64,000 nucleotides of DNA from Candidatus Schekmanbacteria bacterium (GCA_016188575.1 JACPHN010000068.1:62001-126000); one strand, 5' to 3'; counted from the stretch's first letter, positions 15,945-27,488 are shown. Translations and numbers: made by a program. The notes: generated from the letters alone by a model not told the origin.

Positions 15945-18458
15945 ATGGAGATGGTGGACAGTCGCATCGCGGTGCCAGGTAGGATTGAGGTAGTGGCGTG
16001 CATCGTTGCCCTGGTCGCCGCCATGGGTCTGGCGTGGCGCTGGGGACCGGAGCGGCTCGGCCTCGCGGAAATCGGCCTGCGCGTCACCCGAGCCGCCGCC
16101 ATGGCCGCCGCCACGGAGGCCGCGCGCACCGCCACCGGCGACCCCTCCACGAGCTGCACCATGGCCGCCGCCGGCCTCAAGCTCTTCGACTCCGAGCTGC
16201 TCACCCGCCACGCCCGGCGCGCGCCGCTCCCGCCGGCGCTAAAGCCATTCGCGGCCACCTGGGAGATCACTTGCATGCGGCTCGGGACCCACTACGACGC
16301 AGTAACCGTGCATCTGAGCGCCATTGACGGCAGCCTGGTGGGCCTGGTGCGTGAAAGAGAAGACGACGCCGGCGAAGAGGTTCCCGAGGCGACACGCGAG
16401 CAGGTGCACGAGGCGGCCGTGGCGAATTTGACGAAACTCGGCGTCGAGCTCGGCCCCTTCCTGAGCTCTGACCCCGAAGACGTGGTCGCCAGCGGCGGCG
16501 CCCGCACCAGCCCCAAGCTCTCGGTCCACCTGGCCGACGGGGCACCGACGCCCACACCCACCGGCGAGCGCAGCGTTACCACCGGCATCCGGCTGTCACG
16601 CGAGCTTCCGGGAGTTTCCGAGATGCGCCTCGTCCTGGAAACAAACCAGCGCGGTGAGCAGTTCCGGGGCTTCACCCTGACGCCGCGCCAGGCCACCGCG
16701 AGCGGAGCGCTGCCGCAAGCGGCGGAAGAGGAGGATTCCTCCGACGGCCAAAGCACCCTCCTTGGCTTGCTCGGGGTTGTCATTGCGCTGACCTACGCCA
16801 CGGCGCTCGTCGTGTCGTGGCGTATGCTGCGACGCGACGAGCTGTCGCTGCGGTCCTGGTTCATCCCGGCCGCCCTGTTCCCGACCTACGTCGCGATCCG
16901 CGCCGCCGTGGAGCTGCTCACCGGCAGTGGCCTGCTGGCAGCGGGTATCGTCTGTATTTTCCTCATTCTGGGCATGGTCATCTTCTGGTGGATAAACGTC
17001 CTCACGTTCGCCTCCGGCGAGGCGCTGTGGCACGAGGTATTTTCCGGGAGGTTCGCGGACTGGACGGCTCTGCTCCGGCGCCGGTTCGGCTCGCGGCGGC
17101 TGGCGCTGCCGCTCGTCCGGGGCGTGGGCCTCGGCGCCGTCCTCGGCGCGTACAGTCTGCTGTGCGCCGGCCTGTCGGCGTACGGTGCGGACGCGCTACC
17201 CACGCCGCCCAAGAGCGTGCGCGAGGCGCTTACCTTTCCGCTGCCGATCGTGGAGAGCGTCATGGAGCCCATCTTCAGGGTGGCGATCTTCTCGGGCGTG
17301 CTGAGATTGTTTCTGCAGCCGCTGCTGGCGCGTTGGCTCCGGCCCTTGCCGGCGCTCGCCGCAGTCGCGGTGCTCACCGCGCCGGCGGCCCTACCTGCTG
17401 CAAGCGGCCCGGCATGGCAAGTCATGGCGCTCGGGTTTCCGGTCGCGCTGCTGCTCGGTTGGCTGATTCACGCGCACGGCTTTCTCCTGCTCGCGGTCGT
17501 GGAAGTTACCTCACGAGCAATTGCCGTGTGTGCTCCCCTGCAAGCGTGGCTTGGCGGCATCGGGTGGGGCAACCGGTGGATCTGGCCCGCGCTGCTGCCC
17601 GCGTTGCTCCTCTGGGGCTTGCGATGCCGCTCCGCACCCGAGGCGCAGGAGGACCTGGAGGATCTCCTGAGCCGCCGGGCCAGGACCGAAAAGGAAGTCG
17701 AGCTACTCCGTCATGAGCTGCGGATGGCGGCTCAGGTCCAGCTTTCGCTGCTGCCGGTGAAGCTGCCGACCCTCCCGAGCATCGAGGTCCGGGCGACGTG
17801 CCTGCCGGCACGCGAGGTCGGCGGGGATTTCTATGACGTGATGGGCCTTTCCGGTGGCCGCCTGGCGGTGGTCATCGGTGATGTCTCCGGGAAGGGGCTG
17901 CACGCCGCTCTTTACATGGCCCAGGCGATCGGCACCATTCGCGCTCTGGCGCGACACTGCGACGCGCCGATCGAGGTGATGTCCGTCGCCAACGATGTGC
18001 TCAAGGAGCGACTCGGGCGCGGGATCTTCATTACCGCGCTGTACTGCGCGCTCGATCCGGCCACAGGGCGGGTCCGGTACGTGCGCGCGGGCCACCTCCC
18101 ACCGCTGTGGCTCCATCGCGGTCAGACGGAAACGGAAGTTCCGGCGGTCGCGGGTCTCGGGCTGGGCGTCGCTCCCTCGACGGTGTTTCGCGACGTGGTG
18201 ACCGAGGCCGAGATCCAGCTCGCGCCCGGAGACACGCTTGTCCTGTTCACAGACGGCCTGACCGAGAACTTCGATGCCGGCGGCGAAGAATACGGGCTAC
18301 AGCGCTTTCGCGACGCGTGCCGCGCGGCCAGCGAACGGCCGCTCGCCGAGCTCGAAGGGATGATCTTTATGGAGCTTGAGCGCTTTCGCGGCGGCCGCAT
18401 GCAGCACGACGACGCGACGATGCTGCTGATTCGCTATCACGGGACCGGCGAGACCTGA
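15945..18458 (+). CDS. Integral membrane SpoIIE/PP2C-type serine phosphatase
   Basis: 837 residues; start preceded by GGAGACGAAAG. An N-terminal transmembrane helix (VVACIVALVAAMGLAW) is followed by an extracytoplasmic region of about 230 residues. Six to eight helices follow (about 265-570, e.g. LLGLLGVVIALTYATALVVS), then a coiled coil (EKEVELLRHELRMAAQVQLSLLP) and the phosphatase domain with EVGGDFYDV (Asp pair near residue 627), GDVSGKGLHAALYMAQ and the closing MQHDDATMLLIRY. The metal ligands are intact. RsbU-like proteins act on STAS anti-anti-sigma factors; here the extracytoplasmic region presumably senses the signal. The region between helices is not recognised. Plus-strand neighbour asnS starts 147 bp later and is probably separate. 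Confidence 0.9.
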   Translation: MEMVDSRIAVPGRIEVVACIVALVAAMGLAWRWGPERLGLAEIGLRVTRAAAMAAATEAARTATGDPSTSCTMAAAGLKLFDSELLTRHARRAPLPPALKPFAATWEITCMRLGTHYDAVTVHLSAIDGSLVGLVREREDDAGEEVPEATREQVHEAAVANLTKLGVELGPFLSSDPEDVVASGGARTSPKLSVHLADGAPTPTPTGERSVTTGIRLSRELPGVSEMRLVLETNQRGEQFRGFTLTPRQATASGALPQAAEEEDSSDGQSTLLGLLGVVIALTYATALVVSWRMLRRDELSLRSWFIPAALFPTYVAIRAAVELLTGSGLLAAGIVCIFLILGMVIFWWINVLTFASGEALWHEVFSGRFADWTALLRRRFGSRRLALPLVRGVGLGAVLGAYSLLCAGLSAYGADALPTPPKSVREALTFPLPIVESVMEPIFRVAIFSGVLRLFLQPLLARWLRPLPALAAVAVLTAPAALPAASGPAWQVMALGFPVALLLGWLIHAHGFLLLAVVEVTSRAIAVCAPLQAWLGGIGWGNRWIWPALLPALLLWGLRCRSAPEAQEDLEDLLSRRARTEKEVELLRHELRMAAQVQLSLLPVKLPTLPSIEVRATCLPAREVGGDFYDVMGLSGGRLAVVIGDVSGKGLHAALYMAQAIGTIRALARHCDAPIEVMSVANDVLKERLGRGIFITALYCALDPATGRVRYVRAGHLPPLWLHRGQTETEVPAVAGLGLGVAPSTVFRDVVTEAEIQLAPGDTLVLFTDGLTENFDAGGEEYGLQRFRDACRAASERPLAELEGMIFMELERFRGGRMQHDDATMLLIRYHGTGET

Positions 18459-18605
18459 ACCCCCACCCCACCCTCGGGAAGACGGGCCGCGGGCGGCGCG
18501 CCGGATTCAGGCCCCCTTCTTGCCTTCCCTGACGAATCGTGGCAGATTGACTTCGTGCCGCCGGCGCGCCGGCTGCCGACCGTAACAGGAGCGTTCGAGA
18601 AGATC

Positions 18606-19982
<1,377 letters not shown>

Positions 19983-20028
19983 GGGCGCGGGCCGCGAGCC
20001 GCGGCGAATGGCAATGGAGGTGAGATCG

Positions 20029-23000
20029 ATGCGATGTGGTTCCACGTGGAGCGTGCTCCCGCCGGCACTGTGCCTGGTTGTCGCCGCGGGAGTCGCAGGG
20101 AGTCCCGCGCCACGGGCTGCGGCCAGCGTCATCGGGCGCGTCAGCGTGAGCTCGGACGGCACCGAGGCCAATGGCGCAAGCTACCCGGTGTGCCTTGACC
20201 GCGAGGGGCGGCGGGCCATGTTTCGCTCGAGCGCGACCAACCTCGACCCGGCGGCGGGAACGGGGACCTCGGACCTGTTCGTGCGGGACCGCGCCACCGG
20301 CGAAACCCGGCGGGTGGTCATCCGCGGCTTCGACGGCGCCGAGCCCGATAACAGCATTCTCTCCGTCGCGTGCAGCGCGGACCTCGACTGGATCGCCTTC
20401 GCGACCGGCGCCACGAATCTCGACGCGTCAGATACCAACGGGAAGGTCGACGTGTTTCGCTACCAGCGCTCCACGAGCATCCTGACCCGGCTGAGCGTGC
20501 CGGTAACCCGCACCATCTACCCGGAGGCCGACGCGGACAGCGGTCAGGCCCTGGCCATCAGCGGCGACGGCCAGGTGGTCGCCTTCACATCGCTCGCCGG
20601 GCAGCTCACCTGGGAAGACACGGATGGCAACGGCATGGGGGACACCGGGGTCGATGGCAACGGCGATTGGGACGTGTTCGTCTACGACGCCGCCCGCGGC
20701 CGCCTCTTTCTGGCAAGCCCGCGCCTCAGTGATGGCTTCGCGGCGGGGTATTCCCACGCTTCCAGCATCAGCAGCGACGGGCGTTTCGTGTCATTCAAGT
20801 CATGGTCCCCGCGGCTCGTCGCCGACGACACCAACGAAGGCCCCGATATCTTCGTCCTGGATCGGTCGAGCGGGACCATCACCCGCGACAACTTGGCGGC
20901 GGACGGCAGCGAAAGCGCGTACGGCGCCTCGGGAGGCCAGCTCGACGGCGGCTCGCTCAGCGTCGACGGCCGCTACCTCGCCTTCGCTTCCGATGCTCTC
21001 AATCTCGTGGACGGGGACACCAACGCCGCTACCGACGTCTTCGTGCGGGACCGGGAAAAGGGCACCACCGAGCGCATCAGCGTGGCGTCCGACGGCACCG
21101 AGGCGAGCGAATCCAGCACCGCGCCGACCATCAGTGCCGACGGTCGGTTCGTCGTGTTCGTGTCGAGGGCCCGGGAGCTCGCCCCCACCGACACGTATGG
21201 CGGCTACAACACCTTTGTCCGGGACCTGGAACGCGGTTGGACCTGGCGTGCCAGCCGGAACGCCACGGGCAGCAACGTGTGGGGCGATACGGGCGGCTAC
21301 GACATCGCTGCCGACGGCTCGGTGGCACTCGTCCGCTCGACCGCTCCCGACCTGGTGGCCAATGACAACAACGGCGTGGAAGACGTGTTCGTCACGGGCC
21401 TGCCGGTCGCGGTCACGGCGATCCAGTCCGTGCGGAATCGCTACCCGGCTGCGACCGCGGGCGCGGCGTTTTCGCTGGTTGCCGAGAAGGACCTGGTGGT
21501 GCGAGCTTTTGTCCGTACGCCCGCCGACGGCGCGCTGGTGGCAGCGGAGGGTTCCCTGTGCGTGGACGACCCGGTCGCAACTTGCCCCGCGGACCGGCTG
21601 TTTCGGAGTGACGGCATCGCCTACCCACTGGGGACGATTTTTTCGGAGCAGCAGCGGCGCAGCGCCGACGACAGCCTGAGCTTTTTCGTGCGCGGCGGGC
21701 GGGCGCGCGCGGCGCTCACCGCGGGAACGCACGCGTTCGAAGTTGTCGTCGCGCCGCTCGGCGGCGCCGGCTTCGAGCCGGTCACCGTGCAATTCACGGC
21801 GGAGTTTCGCGAGAGCAAGGAGATGGATATCCATGTCACGCCCTGCCGCATCCTGGACGGGGGGGGCCAGCGCCGTGGTCCGAATGCCGCGCTGCTGGGC
21901 GTTGCGACGCGGTTTCTGCGCGAGGTTTACCCGCTCGAGAGGAACCACGTGCAACAGCTCGCAGACGCGGGCCTGGACGTGGAGGGCATGCCAGCAGCGA
22001 GCGCCCAGGGGCGCGCGCAGGCCAACCTGGAGCTGGCACTGACGCTCTGGATGCCGCTTATGGCCTCGTTCCTTGTCAGCCCCGTCGGCGCCGAGTACAC
22101 GTTCGTGGCGGGCGTGGTACCCAATCTGGTCGACGGCGTGAATCCGATCGGTGCACCCGACCTGCCCGGTCTGCGCGGACTCACCTACCCCGCGCTGCGC
22201 GGCGTCGTCATCACGCTCGACAAGGACTCGGAGCCTGCCCCGGACGACTTGCCGGTGGTCACCAAGACGCTCGCCCACGAGATCGGCCACCAGCTCGGCA
22301 TGGGCGAGGAATACTGTTTCAGGGATCGAATTGGAGACCTGCTCGCTTTTCCCTGTCCTTCGACGAGCGCCGGCGACGCGACGCTCCCGTTTTTCTCGCC
22401 GACCAACTCGCCGCCGCAGTCGGCTGCAGAGGGGGACAGGAGCGGGAGCTACATTACGGAGGCGATGGGCGCGTTCGACGTCCTGCCACTGGTCCCCGGC
22501 AGGGCCGCCGTGTTTGGGCCGCCAGGAGACAACCGCTATGGCTACATGGGAAACGGGCTGGAAGTCGTGAGCTGGACGACGCAGCGGGAGTATGAGCATC
22601 TGTTCGGCGTGCTCACGGTGCCGCCGTCACGGGACGGACGCCGCGCGCGCGTGCCCGAGCGACCGGTAGTCGCGCTGAGCGGTCGCCTGGCGCAGGCCGG
22701 AACCGCCGAGCTGGAACCGCTCCTCGTGCTGAATAGTGAAGCGCCCGTCCCCGCGGTGAGCGGATCGGGGTATCGCGTGGACTTCATGTCCGCCGGCGGC
22801 AGGCGCCTGGCAAGCACGGGGTTCGACGTCGACTTCGCGGCGGAGCTCTTCCTCGCGGAGGCGGAGATGGTGGCGCTCGCGGAGGTTCCGTTCGGGCTGC
22901 TGCTGGAGCTGCCCGCGGGCACCGATTCGATCCGGCTGTCCGATGCGAGCCAACAGCTCGCGCAGGTCGATCGGACCGCGCACGCTCCCGGCGTAACCAT

Positions 23001-23367
23001 CGAGAACGTCGCGGTGGGCGCGTCGTCCGTGGACGTGAGCTGGACGGGAACCGACCTCGACGGCGACGTCTTGCGCTACACCGTGCTCTACACGCCGGAC
23101 GGCGGGGCGCTGCGCACCGTCGCCGCGGGGATCGAGGCGCAGGCGGTCGCGCTCGCGTTCACCGAAGTCGGGGTGCCGCGGGCGGGCGCCGAGGTCAGGG
23201 TGCTCGCCTCCGACGGCTTCGACACGACCGTGGCGGTGGCGCCGGTGGCCGCGGTTCCCGTGGGCCTCATGAGCGCGGCGGGACTCGCCGCGGTGATGGT
23301 TGCAATCACGGCTCTCGCCGCGGGCCTTCCCGCCCGCCTGCGGTGCAAGCTGCGGCGCACCTGCTAG
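20029..23367 (+). CDS. Secreted multidomain metallopeptidase-like protein with TolB/PD40-type propeller
   Basis: 1,112 residues. The ATG at 20029 follows GGAGGTGAG and opens a signal peptide (LPPALCLVVAAGVAGSPAPRAAA). Residues about 45-460 form a propeller of repeating units (SSDGRFVSFKS, SVDGRYLAFAS, SADGRFVVFVS, each followed by a VFVRDR or IFVLDR strand), as in PD40/TolB proteins. A zinc site HEIGHQLGMGEEY begins at residue 750 (HExxH with downstream acidic residues), and a Cys pair follows. A fibronectin-like domain (VSWTGTDLDGDVLRYTVLYT) precedes a C-terminal VAAVPVG, hydrophobic helix and basic tail, the CTERM-like layout. It is likely exported and surface-held. The peptidase family is not identified beyond the motif. 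Confidence 0.82.
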   Translation: MRCGSTWSVLPPALCLVVAAGVAGSPAPRAAASVIGRVSVSSDGTEANGASYPVCLDREGRRAMFRSSATNLDPAAGTGTSDLFVRDRATGETRRVVIRGFDGAEPDNSILSVACSADLDWIAFATGATNLDASDTNGKVDVFRYQRSTSILTRLSVPVTRTIYPEADADSGQALAISGDGQVVAFTSLAGQLTWEDTDGNGMGDTGVDGNGDWDVFVYDAARGRLFLASPRLSDGFAAGYSHASSISSDGRFVSFKSWSPRLVADDTNEGPDIFVLDRSSGTITRDNLAADGSESAYGASGGQLDGGSLSVDGRYLAFASDALNLVDGDTNAATDVFVRDREKGTTERISVASDGTEASESSTAPTISADGRFVVFVSRARELAPTDTYGGYNTFVRDLERGWTWRASRNATGSNVWGDTGGYDIAADGSVALVRSTAPDLVANDNNGVEDVFVTGLPVAVTAIQSVRNRYPAATAGAAFSLVAEKDLVVRAFVRTPADGALVAAEGSLCVDDPVATCPADRLFRSDGIAYPLGTIFSEQQRRSADDSLSFFVRGGRARAALTAGTHAFEVVVAPLGGAGFEPVTVQFTAEFRESKEMDIHVTPCRILDGGGQRRGPNAALLGVATRFLREVYPLERNHVQQLADAGLDVEGMPAASAQGRAQANLELALTLWMPLMASFLVSPVGAEYTFVAGVVPNLVDGVNPIGAPDLPGLRGLTYPALRGVVITLDKDSEPAPDDLPVVTKTLAHEIGHQLGMGEEYCFRDRIGDLLAFPCPSTSAGDATLPFFSPTNSPPQSAAEGDRSGSYITEAMGAFDVLPLVPGRAAVFGPPGDNRYGYMGNGLEVVSWTTQREYEHLFGVLTVPPSRDGRRARVPERPVVALSGRLAQAGTAELEPLLVLNSEAPVPAVSGSGYRVDFMSAGGRRLASTGFDVDFAAELFLAEAEMVALAEVPFGLLLELPAGTDSIRLSDASQQLAQVDRTAHAPGVTIENVAVGASSVDVSWTGTDLDGDVLRYTVLYTPDGGALRTVAAGIEAQAVALAFTEVGVPRAGAEVRVLASDGFDTTVAVAPVAAVPVGLMSAAGLAAVMVAITALAAGLPARLRCKLRRTC

Positions 23368-23762
23368 CAGCGCAGCAGCGGCTCATCGGCGGGTGCAGCG
23401 GCTGGAGGATCGGCGAGAAGGACGCCCATCCACAAAGCTTTGCGGGGCGCAAGAAAATAGGCGCCGGCAAGATGTCGGAAGGGGCTACTTTACAGGCTCG
23501 GCGTTCGGAGCTGCCTTGCCTGGGAAGACGCTTTCCGTGCTCAGCCGGGCCGGCCGAGCGGTTCTCGCCGATCGGGCTAGCGCTTTGCGACGTGATCTCG
23601 AACCAGCGCGGGACACGACCCTAATCACTCCCTCGCGAGGGTAGCAGGCTGGGGGGGGATGGCCACCAAAAGCTCCGCCGTGTCGGGACGATGCCCGCCG
23701 CGGCGACTGCCGGCCGGGCGGTCGCAGCAGACGCCGAGTCTCACCGCCCGAGACCGATGGGC
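23368..23762. other. Intergenic stretch, 395 bp
   Basis: No gene supported. It contains CCCTCGCGAGGG near 23630, a short hairpin that could terminate transcription from either side, and a G-run (GGGGGGGG near 23652). I see no promoter, RNA gene or repeat that matches elsewhere in the window. Confidence 0.4.
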
Positions 23763-24656
23763 TCAGCTTTCGGCGCCCCCCAGGGCTTCCTCGACCGATC
23801 CGGCGGAGATCGCGCGTCGATGCCAGCGATCGAGTCGGTCGGGATCGCGGCACGACAGGATCAGCTCGCGTTGCTCGTCCGTGACGGGCAGGCCGCGGAC
23901 CTCGAACACGGCGAGCACGGCCTCGGCCATGCCAGCCGCCTCTCCTTCTGCCTTGCCTTCTTCGAGCCAGCGGCGAATGTACTTGTGGTAGAGCTCACTC
24001 TGGGGTTGGTATTCTTTCAGGTCGAGCATGTTTTCGAGCACCTTCCTCGCGGCTTCTCCCAAGTGCTGCCAGATGAGATCAGTCTAAGCCAGGGCGCGAT
24101 CGGGCTCAAGCTCGGCGGCGGCCTGAAGCGCCGGCAGTGCCACCGCCAGGCCGTTGTCCTCGCTGCCATGGGCAATGGCCGAGATCAGGGCGAGCTCGGG
24201 GATGCGGCGGGCTTGCTCGGGGTCGACGAGCCGCGGAATTGCCGCGCGGGCGAGCACCATGGGGAGGAGGTCGAAGCCGGGGTGGCCGGTGCGAATCGGC
24301 CGGGCCGCCCAGCGGGCGACCGCGTCGTCGGGCGCGAGCACCATGAGCCAGACGTCGCAATCGTAACGGGCCGCCGCCGCGGTCACATAGTTGGGCCACG
24401 AGCGGCGCTTGTTGTCGTCTCTTGCAAGCTGGACCTCGAGGATTACGGCGAGCGTCGCCGCGCCTGCCTGCTCGAAGACGACGAGGAGGTCGGCGCGCCA
24501 GGGCACGGGGAGGATCGCGACGGCATCGGGATCGTCGGTGCGCGTGCGGTCGTGGGCGGGAACGGGTGCCTGGCGCCCGCCGGGCAGCAGCTCGAGCAGT
24601 AGCTCGGGGCGGCGGCGAAAGACATCGACGAGGACTTCGTGGAGCCCGGACAGCAT
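23763..24656 (-). pseudogene. Rpn/PD-(D/E)XK-like protein, nonsense-interrupted (paralogue 1)
   Basis: Reads MLSGLHEVLVDVFRRRPELL ... DRALA, then TAG (24084-24086), then continues in the same frame TDLIWQHLGEAARKVLENML ... SVEEALGGAES to 23763; about 297 codons in all. The paralogue at 44414 has TAC (Tyr) at the stop position, so this is a point nonsense mutation. AVILEVQLARDDNKRRSW contains the E-x-Q strand typical of PD-(D/E)XK nucleases of the Rpn/transposase-like group. The C-terminal half (ELYHKYIRRWLEEGKAEGEA) is the family's helical tail. The assignment to an Rpn-like group is inferred. Confidence 0.7.
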
Positions 24657-25037
24657 CGCGCGCTAACCTACCATCCCGGACCATGCGGTGCAATCGCCGA
24701 AGGTCGATAAGGCGGCGACGCAGTCACATTTGGTCACGGGCCGGAGAGCGCATGCCCGAGGAGGACTTCCACCCCTCCGACCACGTCCGCTCGCAGGCGC
24801 ACGATGCGCGGACCTGAGGTCCGCTCTTCCGAGGCGTCCGAAGAGTGCGGGCCGGCGGCCCGCGGTCCCACGTGTCGCACCGCCTTCAACTTCCGGCACG
24901 TGTAGACCGCATTCTGCCGGCGCCAGAAAATATCTGCGCTCCCGCCGGGTGTGTCGTCCCTGTTGGCGAAGAACGTGGTGCTCGGGCTGGCAAACGCGGC
25001 GCCCATGGGGTCTGTGTCCATTTCGCTCGTGGCGGGG
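24657..25037. other. Intergenic stretch, 381 bp
   Basis: No convincing gene. Hairpins are visible at about 24810-24850 (GGTCCGCTCTTCCGAGGCG...CGAAGAG) and a GGGCCGGCGGCCCGC palindrome at 24850-24865. A minus-strand ORF of 105 codons (24734-25051) has no family signature and overlaps the end of the M64 gene; I do not call it. Confidence 0.4.
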
Positions 25038-26888
25038 CTACTGCTTGCCAACTTCGCGCTGCCGCCGCGGCGCTGGCTGTGACCGCACCAGCGCTGCGGC
25101 GAGCAGCGCGAGCAGCCCCGCGCCGGCGGCCGGAAGCACGGGCACCGGGGTGCCGGCGGTGACGGTTAAAGTCCACGCGTGCGCGGATTCAAGCTCGGAG
25201 GCAAAAGAGGCCAGGACCAGCGGCGTCGGGTCGGCCACGCGCGCCTGCACCTGGATTGTGCCCGGCCCCGTCGTCTGGTACGCGAAGGTCGCCGACTGCT
25301 GGCCCACGACCTCCGCATCGTCGACATACCAGCGAATGGTCGGCGCGGGCCCGGCCGTGGGCTGCAGCACCGAAACGGAAAAGTCGATCATCGCCGGATG
25401 CGTCGCCTCCACGACCTCCTCTTCCGGGCTTGCCGAGCCCGGCTCGATGAGCTCGACGCCGGCAGCCGGAATCCCCCAACCGCCGCCGTAAAGACGCAGG
25501 ACGAACTCCTGAGCGCAGACCGCGCAGAAGGGCACGCCGTTGGCGCGCATCGCGCACCATTGCTTCGGCCGGTACTTTCCGGAGGAGACGTAACGGGCCC
25601 CTTCGAAAAGGCCGATGAGGTCCTCATATTGCGAGGTCTCCGGAGTGGGAAGCGGCGTGTCGGGGGAGATCCACCCGTTCCACTTGACGAGCTCGCGCGT
25701 CGTCTGATCCGTGACGTTTGGTTCGCACGCGGGTCCCGACACGTCGCTGCAGGCGGGAAAGCCCGGATAGGGAGACTCGTACTCGTCCGCGAGGCCCGTA
25801 AAACTGTGGCCGAATTCGTGCTGCATGATGGTTACTGCCGAGGGGTCGGTGGAGGTCACCGGAACTGTTCCTCCCGATCCGCCGTACGTGGCATCGTTGA
25901 CCACCAGCATGACCATGTCCCAGTCCGCCATCGCGGCCGCGGCTGCCAGGACCGCCGAAGTGTTGGCCGTCAACAGGCGGTGAATACCGTAGGTGCAAAA
26001 ACGTGCGGAGAAGAGGGAATTCACGTAGGTGCCCGCGAGAGGGTCACTCAAGGCGTCGGTATCGGCGCAACACCCGAGGTCAAGCTGCGAGCAGCCCGCC
26101 TGATACGGCGGATGGTCCGCGCCCGACTCCGGCGATGCGGTGAACAGTTGATAACTATTGACATAGCTTCGGTACTCGCCGTAGGGCGAGACCGAAAAGA
26201 AGTCGCTTTCGAGCGCACTGGCGTCTGCGGCGAACTTGGCCGCCTCTTCAGCGCGATAACCGTCGCCCATGTAGAGAATGTCCAGGCGGTTTGCGGGGGA
26301 GCCGGCGCGCCGCGCCGCCCGCACTCGCGAACCCGGAACGGAGCAGCGTGGCAACGGCGGGGAGCGCCGCTCGAGCTCGTGCAGCGCGACCTCGACGGGC
26401 TGCCCGCCGGCGGAAGAGCGGAGGCGGAGGACGCCGCCGGCTACTGGCGGAGTGCGGACTGCGAAACTGACACTCGCGAGCCGGAAGAAGCGTCCGGGGA
26501 GCAGGACGCCCGGCGTGCCGGCCGCCGCTGTCGCGGGAAGCTCGGCGCGGATGACTCCGCTTGCTGACAGCCGTTCTTCGTAACGGACACGGCCGTCGGG
26601 CGCCGCCACAGTGACGTCGAGAGTCGGAGTGTCAGCGAGCGCAAGGATACCCGGCGCGATCTCGGCGAGGCCTTCGACCACACCGGTGGGGCCGCGCGTC
26701 TCGGCCTGAACCCGCTCGTGGCAGGCGATCACCAGGCGCCCATCGTCGCTCTGACGCACGACGGCGTAGTGCATGTCGGCAGCGCGCGCAGGCGCGGCCA
26801 GGGCGCCGAGCCCGGCGAGCAACGCGGCAAGAAGGGCGGCGCGGTGCGGGAAAAACAGGGTGGTGAAAAACAGCCTCGCCTCTTTCAT
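25038..26888 (-). CDS. Secreted M64-family (IgA-peptidase-like) metallopeptidase with CTERM-like tail
   Basis: 616 residues from ATG 26888 (AAAGCAGG precedes it), opening with a signal peptide (FFTTLFFPHRAALLAALLAGLGALAAPARA). A beta N-terminal domain precedes the M64 core: NRLDILYMGDGYRAEE, DADAL-like insert, DMVMLVVNDATYGGSGG, and the zinc site MQHEFGHSFTGLADEY at residues 355-370 (His357, His361, acidic DEY). Downstream are Cys-containing WCAMRANGVPFCAVC and an Ig-like domain (PTIRWYVDDAEVVGQQ). The end, VPVLPAAGAGLLALLAAAL then basic residues, is CTERM-like. It probably acts on proteins outside the cell. A 119-codon upstream extension of the frame belongs to an IscB relic, not to this gene. 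Confidence 0.9.
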   Translation of the reverse strand: MKEARLFFTTLFFPHRAALLAALLAGLGALAAPARAADMHYAVVRQSDDGRLVIACHERVQAETRGPTGVVEGLAEIAPGILALADTPTLDVTVAAPDGRVRYEERLSASGVIRAELPATAAAGTPGVLLPGRFFRLASVSFAVRTPPVAGGVLRLRSSAGGQPVEVALHELERRSPPLPRCSVPGSRVRAARRAGSPANRLDILYMGDGYRAEEAAKFAADASALESDFFSVSPYGEYRSYVNSYQLFTASPESGADHPPYQAGCSQLDLGCCADTDALSDPLAGTYVNSLFSARFCTYGIHRLLTANTSAVLAAAAAMADWDMVMLVVNDATYGGSGGTVPVTSTDPSAVTIMQHEFGHSFTGLADEYESPYPGFPACSDVSGPACEPNVTDQTTRELVKWNGWISPDTPLPTPETSQYEDLIGLFEGARYVSSGKYRPKQWCAMRANGVPFCAVCAQEFVLRLYGGGWGIPAAGVELIEPGSASPEEEVVEATHPAMIDFSVSVLQPTAGPAPTIRWYVDDAEVVGQQSATFAYQTTGPGTIQVQARVADPTPLVLASFASELESAHAWTLTVTAGTPVPVLPAAGAGLLALLAAALVRSQPAPRRQREVGKQ

Positions 26889-26929
26889 CCTGCTTTCGGC
26901 GCGGAGACCCCTGCCTTCAGGCAGCGGAT

Positions 26930-27245
26930 GAGGCGCCGCCTCCGTGGTTGTAGGTGTCGCCATCCGCTCGCTGTAGCAAGCGGCAGTACTGGTGTGAAAT
27001 GCCCTGGACGGCGCCCGCGTGCGTCTGGATGCTGAAGCTGCTGGAGGCGCGCACCGCCACCCAACCGACATGAACGCCGGCTTCTTGCCGCTCGGCACCA
27101 CGGAGCGCACCAGATCACCGGTACCAAAACCGTACACGCGCCGCCGCCGCCGCCGCATCAGGTATCCGTGCAGGAACCCATGTCGGGTCAGAACAAGCAT
27201 CCCGGGGTCGGTCTTGTGCGCTCTGTTCAACGCCTCTGAATCCAC
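26930..27245 (-). pseudogene. IscB-like (OMEGA nuclease) relic, internally deleted and frameshifted
   Basis: The minus strand reads RHGFLHGYLMRRRRRRVYGF, then GTGDLVRSVVPSGKK. After loss of one base near 27080 it continues in the next frame as AGVHVGWVAVRASSSFSIQT, then AVQGISHQYCRLLQRADGDTY. This is the C-terminal part of IscB proteins as I know them. It is preceded directly by GTGGATTCAGAGGCG (VDSEALN), which resembles an IscB N-terminus (VLDSE.PLNP), suggesting the whole middle (bridge helix, RuvC, HNH) has been deleted. GGAGAAAA precedes that start. Upstream (27246-27340) a CCGCCTTCAGGCGG hairpin may be a remnant of the guide-RNA region. It is not functional. Confidence 0.65.
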
Positions 27246-27488
27246 GATCGCCTTTTCTCCTCAGTTTGGTCTGGTCAGCATGGTCGCTTGCTCCTGCAAG
27301 CTTCCGCCTTCAGGCGGGAGAAGCTGACGATCACCTCTGCGGTTACCGGAGCCATTGTAGGCCGGAGCCGGGAGGCGAGACTAGCCTGAGGCGCGCCGCG
27401 GCTCGATCAACGGCGGAGACTCCGAACGGCTCGCCAAATTGGCTTGAGGGCGGCACCATCGTCATGCCTGCGGAAGCCGGCATCCTCA
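27246..27488. other. Leader of the IscB relic and spacer
   Basis: Contains the hairpin CCGCCTTCAGGCGG (27304-27317) and TTGCTCCTGCAAG next to it, structured sequence upstream of the relic on the minus strand. The rest (27340-27488) shows no gene or repeat. Confidence 0.4.

Noticed and set aside
20800-22599. Long antisense frame (599 codons) opposite the propeller/metallopeptidase gene
   Set aside because: Its residues mirror the plus-strand repeats in complementary frame, with no domain signature and no ribosome site.
24734-25051. 105-codon minus-strand frame upstream of paralogue 1
   Set aside because: Overlaps the end of the M64 gene, has hairpin-derived sequence and no family resemblance.
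26889-27245. N-terminal extension of the M64 peptidase frame
   Set aside because: The extension matches the IscB relic and precedes a clear signal peptide at 26888, so it is not part of the peptidase.
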